Assembly (NCBI GenBank): GCA_020851235.1
Contig: JADZDD010000010.1
Coordinates: 1 to 64,000, forward strand
DNA: 64,000 nt
Direction of reading: 5' to 3'
From: Burkholderiales bacterium
Lineage (GTDB): Bacteria; Pseudomonadota; Gammaproteobacteria; Burkholderiales; Casimicrobiaceae
The position numbers were made by a program, and so were the translations under genes. The notes beneath the pieces are model-generated. The model was not told the origin of the DNA. It ran no database searches and saw only the letters and a program-made list of their open reading frames with translations. Below are positions 30,298 to 38,274 of the stretch, one piece after another. Within the stretch, counting starts at the first letter, position 1; every line of letters begins with the position of its first letter.

Positions 30298-30810
30298 GTG
30301 CAAGCCTTCGTCCGCGCCGTCGGTTTCGTCAACGAATGGGTGGGCCGGGTCACCGGCCTGCTCATCGTGGCGGTCGTGCTGATCATCTTCCGGGAAGTGA
30401 TCGCGCGCAGCGTGTTCCACGCGCCGTCGTTGTGGGCCGACGAATCGATGACCTACCTCGCCGGACTGGCCTACGTCCTGGGCGGTGGCTACGCGTTACT
30501 GCACCGCAAGCACGTCCTCGTCGACCTCGTCTACCAACCCGTCAAGGATCGTGGCGGCGCCTTGCGCGCGGCTTTCGACATCGCGGGGTTCGTGCTCTTC
30601 GCCTTGTACTGCATCACCCTGATCTGGTTCGGTTGGGACCTCGGCGCCAAGTCGCTCGCCCAGCACGAGGGCAGTGGGACGCTGTGGAATCCGCCGATCT
30701 GGCCGCTGAAACTCGCCATCCCCATCGCCGGCGTCTTGCTGCTCGTCCAAGGTATCGCCAATCTCTTCGTGGACCTCGGTTTGGCACGCAAAGTCGCGGA
30801 AGACGAGTAG
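30298..30810 (+). CDS. dctQ: TRAP transporter small permease (DctQ)
   Basis: A 170-residue membrane protein with four hydrophobic helices, the small subunit of the TRAP permease. The conserved FREVIARSVFHAPSLWADESMTYL region, including the invariant Trp-(Ala)-Asp-Glu, lies near residues 30-50. GTG 30298 is 12 bases after the dctP stop. It pairs with the large permease encoded 3 bases downstream. Confidence 0.9.
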   Translation: MQAFVRAVGFVNEWVGRVTGLLIVAVVLIIFREVIARSVFHAPSLWADESMTYLAGLAYVLGGGYALLHRKHVLVDLVYQPVKDRGGALRAAFDIAGFVLFALYCITLIWFGWDLGAKSLAQHEGSGTLWNPPIWPLKLAIPIAGVLLLVQGIANLFVDLGLARKVAEDE

Positions 30811-30813
30811 GCG

Positions 30814-32130
30814 ATGCCGGTCGACACGCTCACCCTGCTCCTGCTCGGGGCACTCGTCGCAGCACTTGCCATCGGCGTGCCGATCGCCTTCGCGACCGGT
30901 TCGATCGCTGTCATCTTTGCCGTCTGGCTCTTCGACTTCAATACGCTCAATCTCGTGGTCAGCCGCGTGTACACGCTGATGACCAATCAGATCCTGGTCG
31001 CGGTGCCGCTGTTCATCCTGATGGCGATGGTCCTCGAACGCGGGGGCATCGCCGACGACATCTTCAAGGCGGCCTACATCTGGTCGGGGCGCATCCGTGG
31101 CGGACTCGCGGTGGCCGTCATCCTGTCGTGTGCCCTGATGGCGGCGATGGTCGGCGTGATCGGCGCCGAGATCGTGACGATGGGGATCGTCGCCTTGCCC
31201 GCGATGCTGAAGCGCGGCTATTCGAAGTCGCTCGCGCTGGGGACGATCTGCGCCGGCGGCGGGCTGTCCACGCTCATTCCCCCGTCGGTCGTGCTCATCA
31301 TGTACGCGCTCACGAGCGGCTCGTCGATCGGCCAACTCTACATGGCGGGTGTGGGTCCCGGCCTCCTCCTCGCCGGCTTCTACGTCGCCTACATCGTGAT
31401 CCTCTGCTGGCTCAAGCCCGAGATCGCGCCGTCGGCATCGGCGGAGGAACTCGCGATTCCACTGCGCGAGAAGCTGAAGTACATCCGCAACCTGATCCTG
31501 CCGAGTTTCGTCGTCTTCTCGGTGCTCGGAACGCTCTATCTCGGCATCGCCACGCCGACCGAGGCCGCGGGCATGGGGGTCGTCGGCTCGGTGATTGCCG
31601 CCGCGGTGAACCGGCGCCTCACGATGCCGAACATGCTCTACGCGGTCGTCGAGACGACGAAGGTGACCGCGATGCTGTACTGGCTCTTCTTCGGCGCATC
31701 GGCGCTCGTCGGCGTCTACACCATCGCCGGCGGCACGCAGTACCTCACCGACCTCATCCACGGCTTGCCGATCGGCAAGTGGGGAATCTACGCCGTGGTC
31801 AACGCGGTGTGGATCGCGCTTGGCTGCGTCATCGACTGGATCGGCATCCTGCTGCTCACCGCACCGATCTTCGTGCCGGTGCTCGTCGGTCTCGGCTTCG
31901 ACCCGGTATTCATCGGTGTCATCTTCTGCATGAACATGCAGATTTCGTACATCTCGCCACCGTTCGGGCCGGCGGCGTTCTACCTCAAAGGGGCAGCACC
32001 CGCCGATATCACGATTGGCCAGATCTTCATGTCGGTCTGGCCGTTCATCGGCCTGCAGGTCCTGGCCCTGGTCACGGTGACGGTCTTTCCGGCGATTGCG
32101 ATGTGGTTGCCGCGCACGATGCTGCATTGA
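30814..32130 (+). CDS. dctM: TRAP transporter large permease (DctM)
   Basis: A 438-residue membrane protein with about twelve hydrophobic segments, the Na+-coupled transport subunit. Family motifs include IGVPIAFATGSIAVIF near the start, VPLFILMAMVLERGGIADDIF, ICAGGGLSTLIPPSVVLIMYA and IATPTEAAGMGVVGSVI, and NMQISYISPPFGPAAFYLKG close to the C-terminus. It is preceded by a short AGG element and lies in tight order dctP-dctQ-dctM. Confidence 0.93.
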   Translation: MPVDTLTLLLLGALVAALAIGVPIAFATGSIAVIFAVWLFDFNTLNLVVSRVYTLMTNQILVAVPLFILMAMVLERGGIADDIFKAAYIWSGRIRGGLAVAVILSCALMAAMVGVIGAEIVTMGIVALPAMLKRGYSKSLALGTICAGGGLSTLIPPSVVLIMYALTSGSSIGQLYMAGVGPGLLLAGFYVAYIVILCWLKPEIAPSASAEELAIPLREKLKYIRNLILPSFVVFSVLGTLYLGIATPTEAAGMGVVGSVIAAAVNRRLTMPNMLYAVVETTKVTAMLYWLFFGASALVGVYTIAGGTQYLTDLIHGLPIGKWGIYAVVNAVWIALGCVIDWIGILLLTAPIFVPVLVGLGFDPVFIGVIFCMNMQISYISPPFGPAAFYLKGAAPADITIGQIFMSVWPFIGLQVLALVTVTVFPAIAMWLPRTMLH

Positions 32131-32162
32131 GCGCGCGCGCAACAGCCGAACAGGAGGTAGCT

Positions 32163-33503
32163 ATGCCTGCACCATGGATCGATCGACGTCCCGCGGAAAC
32201 CCTCGACACCGACGTTCTCGTCGTCGGCGGGGGCGCTGCCGGGTTGGCCGCGGCGTGCACCGCGGCGTCACACGGGCTCGAGGTCACGTTGCTCGAGCGT
32301 TACGGATTCTGCGGCGGCGCCGCCGTGGCCGGACTGTCGGGAACGATCTGCGGCCTGTATCTCGCGCGCCCCGGTGCCCAGGGCAAGCCAGAAAAGGTCG
32401 TGCACGGCTTCGTCGATCGTTTCATCGAAACGATCGACCGGCGCCACGGCCTCACCGGCCCGATCCGCTACGGCGACACCTGGACCCGTGTCCACGAGCC
32501 GCTCGCGTGGCGCGAAAGCGCTGACGAACTGTTGGAGAAGGGCGGCGTGCGCGTCCTCCTCCACGCGACCGTGGTCGGCGTCCACGTCGATGGCGGCGAG
32601 CGCATCGCTGGAGTCCACGCGTACACCAAGCAGGGGCCGATCGACGTGCGCGCCAGGCTCACGATCGACGCATCCGGTGACGCCGACCTCTTCGCAATGG
32701 CCGGGCTCGACGTCACCGTCGGCGCCGACGGCAAGGTCCAGAACCCGACCATGATCTTTCGCATCGCCGGCGTCGACGTCGCACGCTTCCTCGCGACGTA
32801 CGGCGAGGATTCGATCCTCCCCGAACCGGTGATGAAGGCGATCGTGCAGGCCAACGCGTCCGGCCAGTACAAGCTGCCCCGAGCCAAGATCTTCCTCTTC
32901 CCCACGCCACGCCCCAACGAGCTCCTGTGCAACTCCACCCGGATCGTCGGCCGTGACGGCGCCGAGTTGCACCCGCTGGTCGCGGCCGAGCTGACCGAAG
33001 CGGAGATCCAGGGTCGGCGGCAAGTGCGTGAGTACGAACGCTTCTACCGCGCCACGCTGGCCGGCTGCGAGAACGCGTACGTCAACGATACCGGCGTGCA
33101 GGTCGGCGTGCGGCAGACGCGACAGATCGTGGGTGTCGAGCGCCTGACCAACGACGCCGTCGAGCGCGGCACGAAGACGCCCGATGCCATCGCGCGTTCG
33201 CCGTGGCCGATCGAATTGCACAGCGGAGCGAAGCCGCGGCTGTCGTGGCTGTACGAGGACTTCTACGAGATTCCCCTGGGCTGCTTCATTCCCAGGCGCG
33301 GGGAGTCCATCCTCGCGACGGGGCGATGCCTGTCCGCCGAGCACGAAGCGATGGCCTCGGCTCGTGTCACCGCCCAGTGCTTCAGCTACGGGCACGCGAT
33401 GGGGCACGCCGCCGCGATCGCGATCCACAACCGCCTTGGCGTCCGCGAGATCCGCTCCGCGGACGTGCGTGAACTGCTGCGAAAGGATGGGGCACAGTTG
33501 TGA
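32163..33503 (+). CDS. FAD-dependent oxidoreductase
   Basis: A 446-residue flavoprotein of the FAD_oxidored/fumarate-reductase-like group. The FAD-binding motif VLVVGGGAAGLAAACTAASHG is at residues 18-38, followed by LERYGFCGGAAVAGLSGTICG; a second dinucleotide strand, LTIDASGDADLFAMAGL, and the closing FIPRRGESILATGRCLSAEHEAMAS confirm the fold. It would oxidise or reduce a carboxylic substrate, perhaps forming a double bond before CoA-dependent steps. A strong AGGAGG site precedes ATG 32163. The cysteines in GFCGG might hold a redox role, but this is not shown. Confidence 0.85.
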   Translation: MPAPWIDRRPAETLDTDVLVVGGGAAGLAAACTAASHGLEVTLLERYGFCGGAAVAGLSGTICGLYLARPGAQGKPEKVVHGFVDRFIETIDRRHGLTGPIRYGDTWTRVHEPLAWRESADELLEKGGVRVLLHATVVGVHVDGGERIAGVHAYTKQGPIDVRARLTIDASGDADLFAMAGLDVTVGADGKVQNPTMIFRIAGVDVARFLATYGEDSILPEPVMKAIVQANASGQYKLPRAKIFLFPTPRPNELLCNSTRIVGRDGAELHPLVAAELTEAEIQGRRQVREYERFYRATLAGCENAYVNDTGVQVGVRQTRQIVGVERLTNDAVERGTKTPDAIARSPWPIELHSGAKPRLSWLYEDFYEIPLGCFIPRRGESILATGRCLSAEHEAMASARVTAQCFSYGHAMGHAAAIAIHNRLGVREIRSADVRELLRKDGAQL

Positions 33504-34249
33504 GCGAACTCGCGATTGAACGTAGTGGTGACGTGTCGATCCTGCGCATCGAACGGGCGCATCGGCGTAACGCGCTCGGCGACGCGCTCGTCGCCGAACT
33601 GCAGCGCGCACTGCAGGCGAACGACGAGGACACCAGCGTCGGCGCCACGGTCGTCACCGGTGTCGCACCAGGATTCTGCGCCGGCAGCGACCTGAAGGAA
33701 CTGGGTGCCATGTCGCTCGCGGAAATGGTCGAGCACGAAGCACGCACCGCGCGCTTCTGCCGAGGCATCGCCACCCTGCGCAAACCCGTGCTTGCCGCGG
33801 TCGAAGGCTTTGCGCTGGGCGGCGGCTTCGTCCTCGCCGCCTCCTGCGACGTCGTCGTGACGTCGCGCACCGCGCGCTGGCACCTGCCCGAGGTGCAGAT
33901 CGGCTGGATTCCACCATGGGGCCTCGAGACCCTCACCAATCGCGTGGGACTGGCACGGGCGCGCCAGCTCGTCTGGGGCGCCCGCGCGTTCCATGGTGAG
34001 GAAGCGGCGCGGCTGGGTGTGGCCGACCATGCCGTTGCCGAGGGCGAGGCACTCGCAGAAGCCGTCGCGATGGGTGCCGACTTGTGCCGCCTGCCGCGCG
34101 AGGCGGTCGCTTCCACCAAACTGTACTTCGCAACGCAGGCTGCGCGTGACGGCGAAGGCGGTGATCACCTCGCGTCGCACCTGTTCCGTGACGATTGCCG
34201 CAACCCGGTAGCGCAGGCGACGCTGAAAAAATTCGGAGTCAAGCTATGA
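33500..34249 (+). CDS. Enoyl-CoA hydratase/isomerase family protein
   Basis: A 249-residue crotonase-fold enzyme. The first oxyanion-hole segment is GFCAGSDLKEL, the second FALGGGFVLAASCDVV. In classical hydratases the GGGxE motif supplies one of two catalytic glutamates; here that position is valine (GGGFVL), while the second glutamate is kept in LPEVQIGWIPPWG. It may therefore be an isomerase, hydrolase or lyase rather than a hydratase. GTG 33500 overlaps the preceding stop, and its own stop overlaps the CoA transferase start, so the three genes are translationally linked. Confidence 0.88.
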   Translation: MSELAIERSGDVSILRIERAHRRNALGDALVAELQRALQANDEDTSVGATVVTGVAPGFCAGSDLKELGAMSLAEMVEHEARTARFCRGIATLRKPVLAAVEGFALGGGFVLAASCDVVVTSRTARWHLPEVQIGWIPPWGLETLTNRVGLARARQLVWGARAFHGEEAARLGVADHAVAEGEALAEAVAMGADLCRLPREAVASTKLYFATQAARDGEGGDHLASHLFRDDCRNPVAQATLKKFGVKL

Positions 34250-35814
34250 GCAAGATCTGTTCGATCGAAGAGGCGGTCGCGATCGTCCGTCCCGGCGCCA
34301 CCGTTGCCACCGTCGGCGTGATTGGCTGGATCGTTCCGGATGCGCTGCTCGCCGGACTGGCGAAGCGCTTTCGCGAATCCGGCACGCCGAGTGGCTGCAC
34401 TTTCTATTTTCCGTGCGGTACGGGCGACGCGATCGACATCAAGGGCATGGATCACGTTGCCGTCGAAGGGTTGATGAAGCGCATCGTTTCGGGCTCGTAC
34501 ATCAATCCGGTCGACCCGAAGACCGGAGAGCGCCCGAAACTCATGCAGCTCATCCGCCAGAACAAGATCGAGGCGTACAGCTGGCCGATCGGGGCGTCGA
34601 TGCACTGGTTGCGCGAAGTTGCCCGCCGCAGCCCCGGCTACCTCACGAAGATCGGGCTTGGCACCTACGCGGACCCGCGCCAGGAAGGCGGCAAGTTCAC
34701 TGCCCTCGCGCAGCAGGATCTGGCCAAGCTCGTCGAGTTCGAAGGCGAGGAGTATCTCTTCTATCCAACATTTCCGCTCGATGTCGGCTTCGTGCGTGGC
34801 GCGAGCGCTGACGAGTTCGGCAACATCTCGCACGAGGACGAACCGATCCACTCGTCGTCGCTGCAGATCGCGCTCGCCGTCAAGGCGTGCGGAGGCAAAG
34901 TCGTCGCGCAGGTTCGTCGCATGGTGCCTCGTGGCGAGCGCCAGGCGCACCAGGTGAAGATCCCAGGTGTGCTCGTCGACCACGTCGTCGTCGTTCCCGA
35001 CCAGATGATGACCACCGACACCGCATACGACACGAGCTACCTCGGTGGTGTCCAGTGGAACGGCCGTACCCACGACAAGCTCCCCTTCGGCCCCGACAAG
35101 ATCATCGCCCGTCGTGGCGCGCGCGAGATCAAGCCGGGCGTCACGTCGATCTTCGGCTTCGGTGCCTCCTCCGACATCCCAACCGTCCTGCTCGAGGACG
35201 GCAAGTTCGCGGACGACGGTTACCGCAACTTCCAGTTCACCACCGAACACGGCCCCTTCGGGGGGCTCGTGATGAGCGGCTGGCAGTTCTCCGCGAACAA
35301 GTATCCCGAAGCCCTTCTCGACGGGGTGACGCAGTTCGATTTCATCGACGGTGGTGGCTGCCCGTTCGCCGCGCTCGCCTTTGCCGAGTTCGATGCGGAA
35401 GGGAACGTCAATGTCTCGCGCTTCGGCAATGCGAACCCGGGCGCCGGCGGATTCATCGACATCGCGCACAACGCCCGCCAACTCGTCTTTACCGGCACGT
35501 TCACCACCGGAGGCTTACAGATCGGCTTCGACGATGGCAAGCTGCGCATCGTCAAGGAAGGGAAGATCCGGAAGTTCGTGCCAAAGGTCGAGCAGATCAC
35601 CTACCCCGTGCGTCGCAACATCCGCGAGCGCGGGCAGAAGGCCATGCTCATCACGGAGCGTGCGGTCTTCGACGTCACGGGCGATGAACTCGTACTGATC
35701 GAGGTCGCACCTGGCATCGACGTTCGTACCCAGGTGCTCGAATTGATGGCAGCCGGCAAGGTCCGCGTGGCCGACAACCTGAAGACGATGGACGCCTCGC
35801 TCTTCGCGCAGTAG
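34246..35814 (+). CDS. Class I CoA transferase, fused alpha-beta
   Basis: A 522-residue single-chain acetate/propionate-type CoA transferase (YdiF/PCT group) with an alpha half (to about residue 260) and a beta half. The catalytic glutamate is Glu334 in FTTEHGPFGG, where the family pattern is (S/T)ENG. N-terminal VGVIGWIVPDAL and the central VQWNGRTHDKLPFGPDKIIARR also match. It would activate the imported acid by CoA exchange with a cellular acyl-CoA, placing it as the CoA entry step of this catabolic operon. ATG 34246 overlaps the crotonase-family gene by four bases. Confidence 0.9.
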   Translation: MSKICSIEEAVAIVRPGATVATVGVIGWIVPDALLAGLAKRFRESGTPSGCTFYFPCGTGDAIDIKGMDHVAVEGLMKRIVSGSYINPVDPKTGERPKLMQLIRQNKIEAYSWPIGASMHWLREVARRSPGYLTKIGLGTYADPRQEGGKFTALAQQDLAKLVEFEGEEYLFYPTFPLDVGFVRGASADEFGNISHEDEPIHSSSLQIALAVKACGGKVVAQVRRMVPRGERQAHQVKIPGVLVDHVVVVPDQMMTTDTAYDTSYLGGVQWNGRTHDKLPFGPDKIIARRGAREIKPGVTSIFGFGASSDIPTVLLEDGKFADDGYRNFQFTTEHGPFGGLVMSGWQFSANKYPEALLDGVTQFDFIDGGGCPFAALAFAEFDAEGNVNVSRFGNANPGAGGFIDIAHNARQLVFTGTFTTGGLQIGFDDGKLRIVKEGKIRKFVPKVEQITYPVRRNIRERGQKAMLITERAVFDVTGDELVLIEVAPGIDVRTQVLELMAAGKVRVADNLKTMDASLFAQ

Positions 35815-35891
35815 GCGGCGTCTTTACCCGATCCTCGTCCGGCGGCAGGTACCAGGCGGCGAACCCCGCCGGAATGTACGCTCGACCGCAG

Positions 35892-37949
35892 CTAACCGGG
35901 CATGACGGCGCCGAGCGCACGTTCAAGCGCATCGAGCGTGCCTGGTGACCGTAGCGCAATGCGCAGGCTGTCGCCGTGGCGGCTTACCAGGGCAACGCGC
36001 TCGATGGCTCCGCGATCGACCCGACGCGCCAGGTCGGAGCCAAGCCAGAGCAGCGGCCCCACGAAGCGTAGCCTCTGCGTGCTGTACGCAACACGGGCAA
36101 TCCCGCGACCCTCGACCTCGCCGCGCTCCTCGACCAGCGTGACGACGTGGTGCTCGCTGCCGACGAAGTTCGGTATCCACGCCGCGTGGACCACGGCGGC
36201 TTGCAGCAGTGCGCCGCCGGCGCACCACGCATCGAACGCCGCTGCGGCGGACTCGGGCGTGAATCCCAGCATCGCGCGCACCTCGGGGTGATCGACGCAC
36301 CAGGCGCCAAGATGCAACGCCGCGTCGTTGCGATCGGCGGTTTCGAGCGACTCTTGCACAAGGATGCCTGCCACGGGCAGTTCGCCTGGCTTCGGCGCGA
36401 TGTCGAGACGTATCGTTTGCAACCGTGCATCCGGGTCGAAGGCGCGCTGCCAGCGCTTGTCCTGTCCGAGGCCTGCCAGTGCCACCTCGTGGTCGTTGCG
36501 CGTGACGTTGCCAAGCGCGGTCATGTGCTTTTCGGTGTGCAAGGTCGCGACCAGGCCCTGCATTGGCGTGAGGGTGCCGACCCACGCCTGCGCGAATGCA
36601 CAAGCGCGCTCGCGCCCCTCCGGCAGCGACGGGAGGATCGCCACACTCGCCACGACGGACGGCGTGCGCTGGCGCAACTCGGCGCGCGCCGGATCGGGCC
36701 CCATCGCTCCTTCCTGCTGCCAGAAGCTCATGAGTTGCCCAACGGCAGGTGCGAGCCGCGGCAGAAAGACCCGATGCTTCGAGGCGAGCGCGACAACGCG
36801 CAGGGGTCGCAAGGGGAAAGCATCGCTACCGTCAGGCTGAAGCGTCGGACGCAGCGTGAATTCTCCCGGTGCATCAGTTCGCACATCGAGCGAGAGGATC
36901 ACGAGATAGCGCCCGCGACTGCCCGCTCGCGTCGCAGGTACCGCGAACGAGGGAATCTGCATGGTTCCGCCCAAACCCGCCGCCGTGGCCGCGAACGTAA
37001 TCTCGCCACGCCACTGCGCCACCGGCTCGCCCATGAGTTGGCCGGCGTGGAACGGACTCGCGCTCAGCGCAATGGTTGTCACGCGCGGGACGCTGCTGCC
37101 TTCGATCGCGAGCGATAGCGTCAGTCCCGCGTACCCCGCCCCGGCGCTCTCGACCGTCCATGTAAAGCGCTCGCGCGACCCGACCGGAGTCGGCCACGCT
37201 GCGGGGAAGAAGCGGTGATACGGCGTATCGTCGTCGTCCTGAAACATCCGCAGGATCGCCGCCTCCGGATTCGCGGCCGCGATCGTGGCACCGTCGACGC
37301 GGCGCGATGCGTCGCGGACAAAGCGGAGCTCGATCATCGGCGGCGCGACGGTCGGAAAATCGTCGGCACGCATGAAGGCGGTCGATGGCTCCATGCCCGC
37401 GGCTGCGCACCACGCCGCCAGCGCGTCCTCGGCGAGCATGTCGCCCTGCGTCGCCTGTTCGAATGCCCGCGAGAACGCTGCCTCGCGAATCGCGATCTGC
37501 GGATGACTTCCACTGAATCCCGCGAAGCCGCCGTTCGTCCTCACATCGTGGAACGTGCGCCGAAACAGCGCCCGGCGTCGCTTCGCCGATGCTGGGTCGT
37601 CATTCCCCGTCACGGTCTCGATGCATTCACCCTTGTGATACACCGCGAACGCGTAGCGTTCGCCGTCGTAAATGCTCGTGGTCACCGCCGCGGCTTTGAG
37701 CTTCTGCGTCAATGCGGCGGCAAGCTGCGCGAGCTCACCCGTGTCGAGGAGCGCGTTGTCCGAATCGTAGATCGACACGTAACGATTACGTTCATCGCCC
37801 CGCAGCACGATGCGCTTCTCCGCCGGCTGCCCCGGCCGCTTGACGAGGCGATACCCCAGCGCCTCCACCGCCTTCACGATCTTCGTTGCGAGAAGATCGC
37901 GTTGATCGACCCGGCGCAGGAGGTGGAGGGCGGAGGCGGTGGTTCCCAT
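35892..37949 (-). CDS. Uncharacterised 685-residue protein
   Basis: I do not recognise this protein. No signal peptide, membrane helix, P-loop, metal cluster or known catalytic signature is visible, so it is probably cytoplasmic. The first 120 residues look like one domain (ATKIVKAVEALGYRLVKRP, then RNRYVSIYDSDNALLDTGEL and ERYAFAVYHKGECIETV); the middle (about 230-430) is beta-rich and ends SKHRVFLPRLAP; the C-terminal third (about 460-685) contains SEHHVVTLVEERGEVEGRGI and ends with RIALRSPGTLDALERALGAV. It is a single gene between a convergent CoA-transferase operon and a divergent tRNA-Val. Codon use resembles its neighbours. The start could be ATG 37949 or 37958. Confidence 0.8.
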   Translation of the reverse strand: MGTTASALHLLRRVDQRDLLATKIVKAVEALGYRLVKRPGQPAEKRIVLRGDERNRYVSIYDSDNALLDTGELAQLAAALTQKLKAAAVTTSIYDGERYAFAVYHKGECIETVTGNDDPASAKRRRALFRRTFHDVRTNGGFAGFSGSHPQIAIREAAFSRAFEQATQGDMLAEDALAAWCAAAGMEPSTAFMRADDFPTVAPPMIELRFVRDASRRVDGATIAAANPEAAILRMFQDDDDTPYHRFFPAAWPTPVGSRERFTWTVESAGAGYAGLTLSLAIEGSSVPRVTTIALSASPFHAGQLMGEPVAQWRGEITFAATAAGLGGTMQIPSFAVPATRAGSRGRYLVILSLDVRTDAPGEFTLRPTLQPDGSDAFPLRPLRVVALASKHRVFLPRLAPAVGQLMSFWQQEGAMGPDPARAELRQRTPSVVASVAILPSLPEGRERACAFAQAWVGTLTPMQGLVATLHTEKHMTALGNVTRNDHEVALAGLGQDKRWQRAFDPDARLQTIRLDIAPKPGELPVAGILVQESLETADRNDAALHLGAWCVDHPEVRAMLGFTPESAAAAFDAWCAGGALLQAAVVHAAWIPNFVGSEHHVVTLVEERGEVEGRGIARVAYSTQRLRFVGPLLWLGSDLARRVDRGAIERVALVSRHGDSLRIALRSPGTLDALERALGAVMPG

Positions 37950-38078
37950 GGACGGCATTGTGCGCCGCGGCCCAGGTCGGGGTCGATGGCGCATGGATCC
38001 GATCGCAAAGGGGATGCGGCCATTGCGATCGTGGACCGAGCTGCGATCGCGCTGGTGCTGCGCCCTGCCGGTTCATGC

Positions 38079-38102
38079 TGCAATCGGATGTTGCAATCGG
38101 AT
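38079..38102 (+). repeat. Short tandem repeat before tRNA-Val
   Basis: TGCAATCGGAT occurs twice, at 38079-38089 and 38092-38102, a period of 13 bases. The second copy ends on the first base of the proposed -35 element of the tRNA-Val promoter, so the repeat may influence that promoter or be a chance duplication. Confidence 0.6.
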
Positions 38103-38130
38103 TGCCCCGCCCCGGCCGATCGGCTAGAAT
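38102..38130 (+). promoter_or_regulatory. Promoter of tRNA-Val
   Basis: TTGCCC (38102-38107), 17 bases, then TAGAAT (38125-38130). The start would be near 38137, eight bases before the mature tRNA end, a normal layout for a tRNA gene. Confidence 0.6.
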
Positions 38131-38144
38131 TCCCCGTTCTTTGC

Positions 38145-38221
38145 AGGCGCGTAGCTCAGCTGGTTAGAGCACCACCTTGACATGGTGGGGGTCGTTGGTT
38201 CGAGTCCAATCGCGCCTACCA
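38145..38221 (+). tRNA. tRNA-Val (anticodon GAC)
   Basis: Acceptor stem AGGCGCG pairs with CGCGCCT, followed by A and encoded CCA. The anticodon loop TTGACAT on the stem CCACC/GGTGG gives GAC, reading GUC and GUU valine codons. The T-arm GTTCGAGTC and the D-arm GTAGCTCAGC are standard. It is 77 bases long with CCA. Confidence 0.97.
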
Positions 38222-38274
38222 ATTCCTCGAGCATCGACGGCGAACGTCGCATCGGCGCAGCGCAGGCGGACCGC

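Noticed and set aside
30207-32162. Very long rightward open frame running through dctQ and dctM into the FAD enzyme
   Set aside because: Only the part from 32163 shows a protein family; the rest is the off-frame shadow of the TRAP permease genes, whose own frames are clearly coding.
35892-38221. Genomic island inserted at tRNA-Val
   Set aside because: The orphan gene is next to a tRNA, but there is no integrase, no repeated tRNA end and no composition break.
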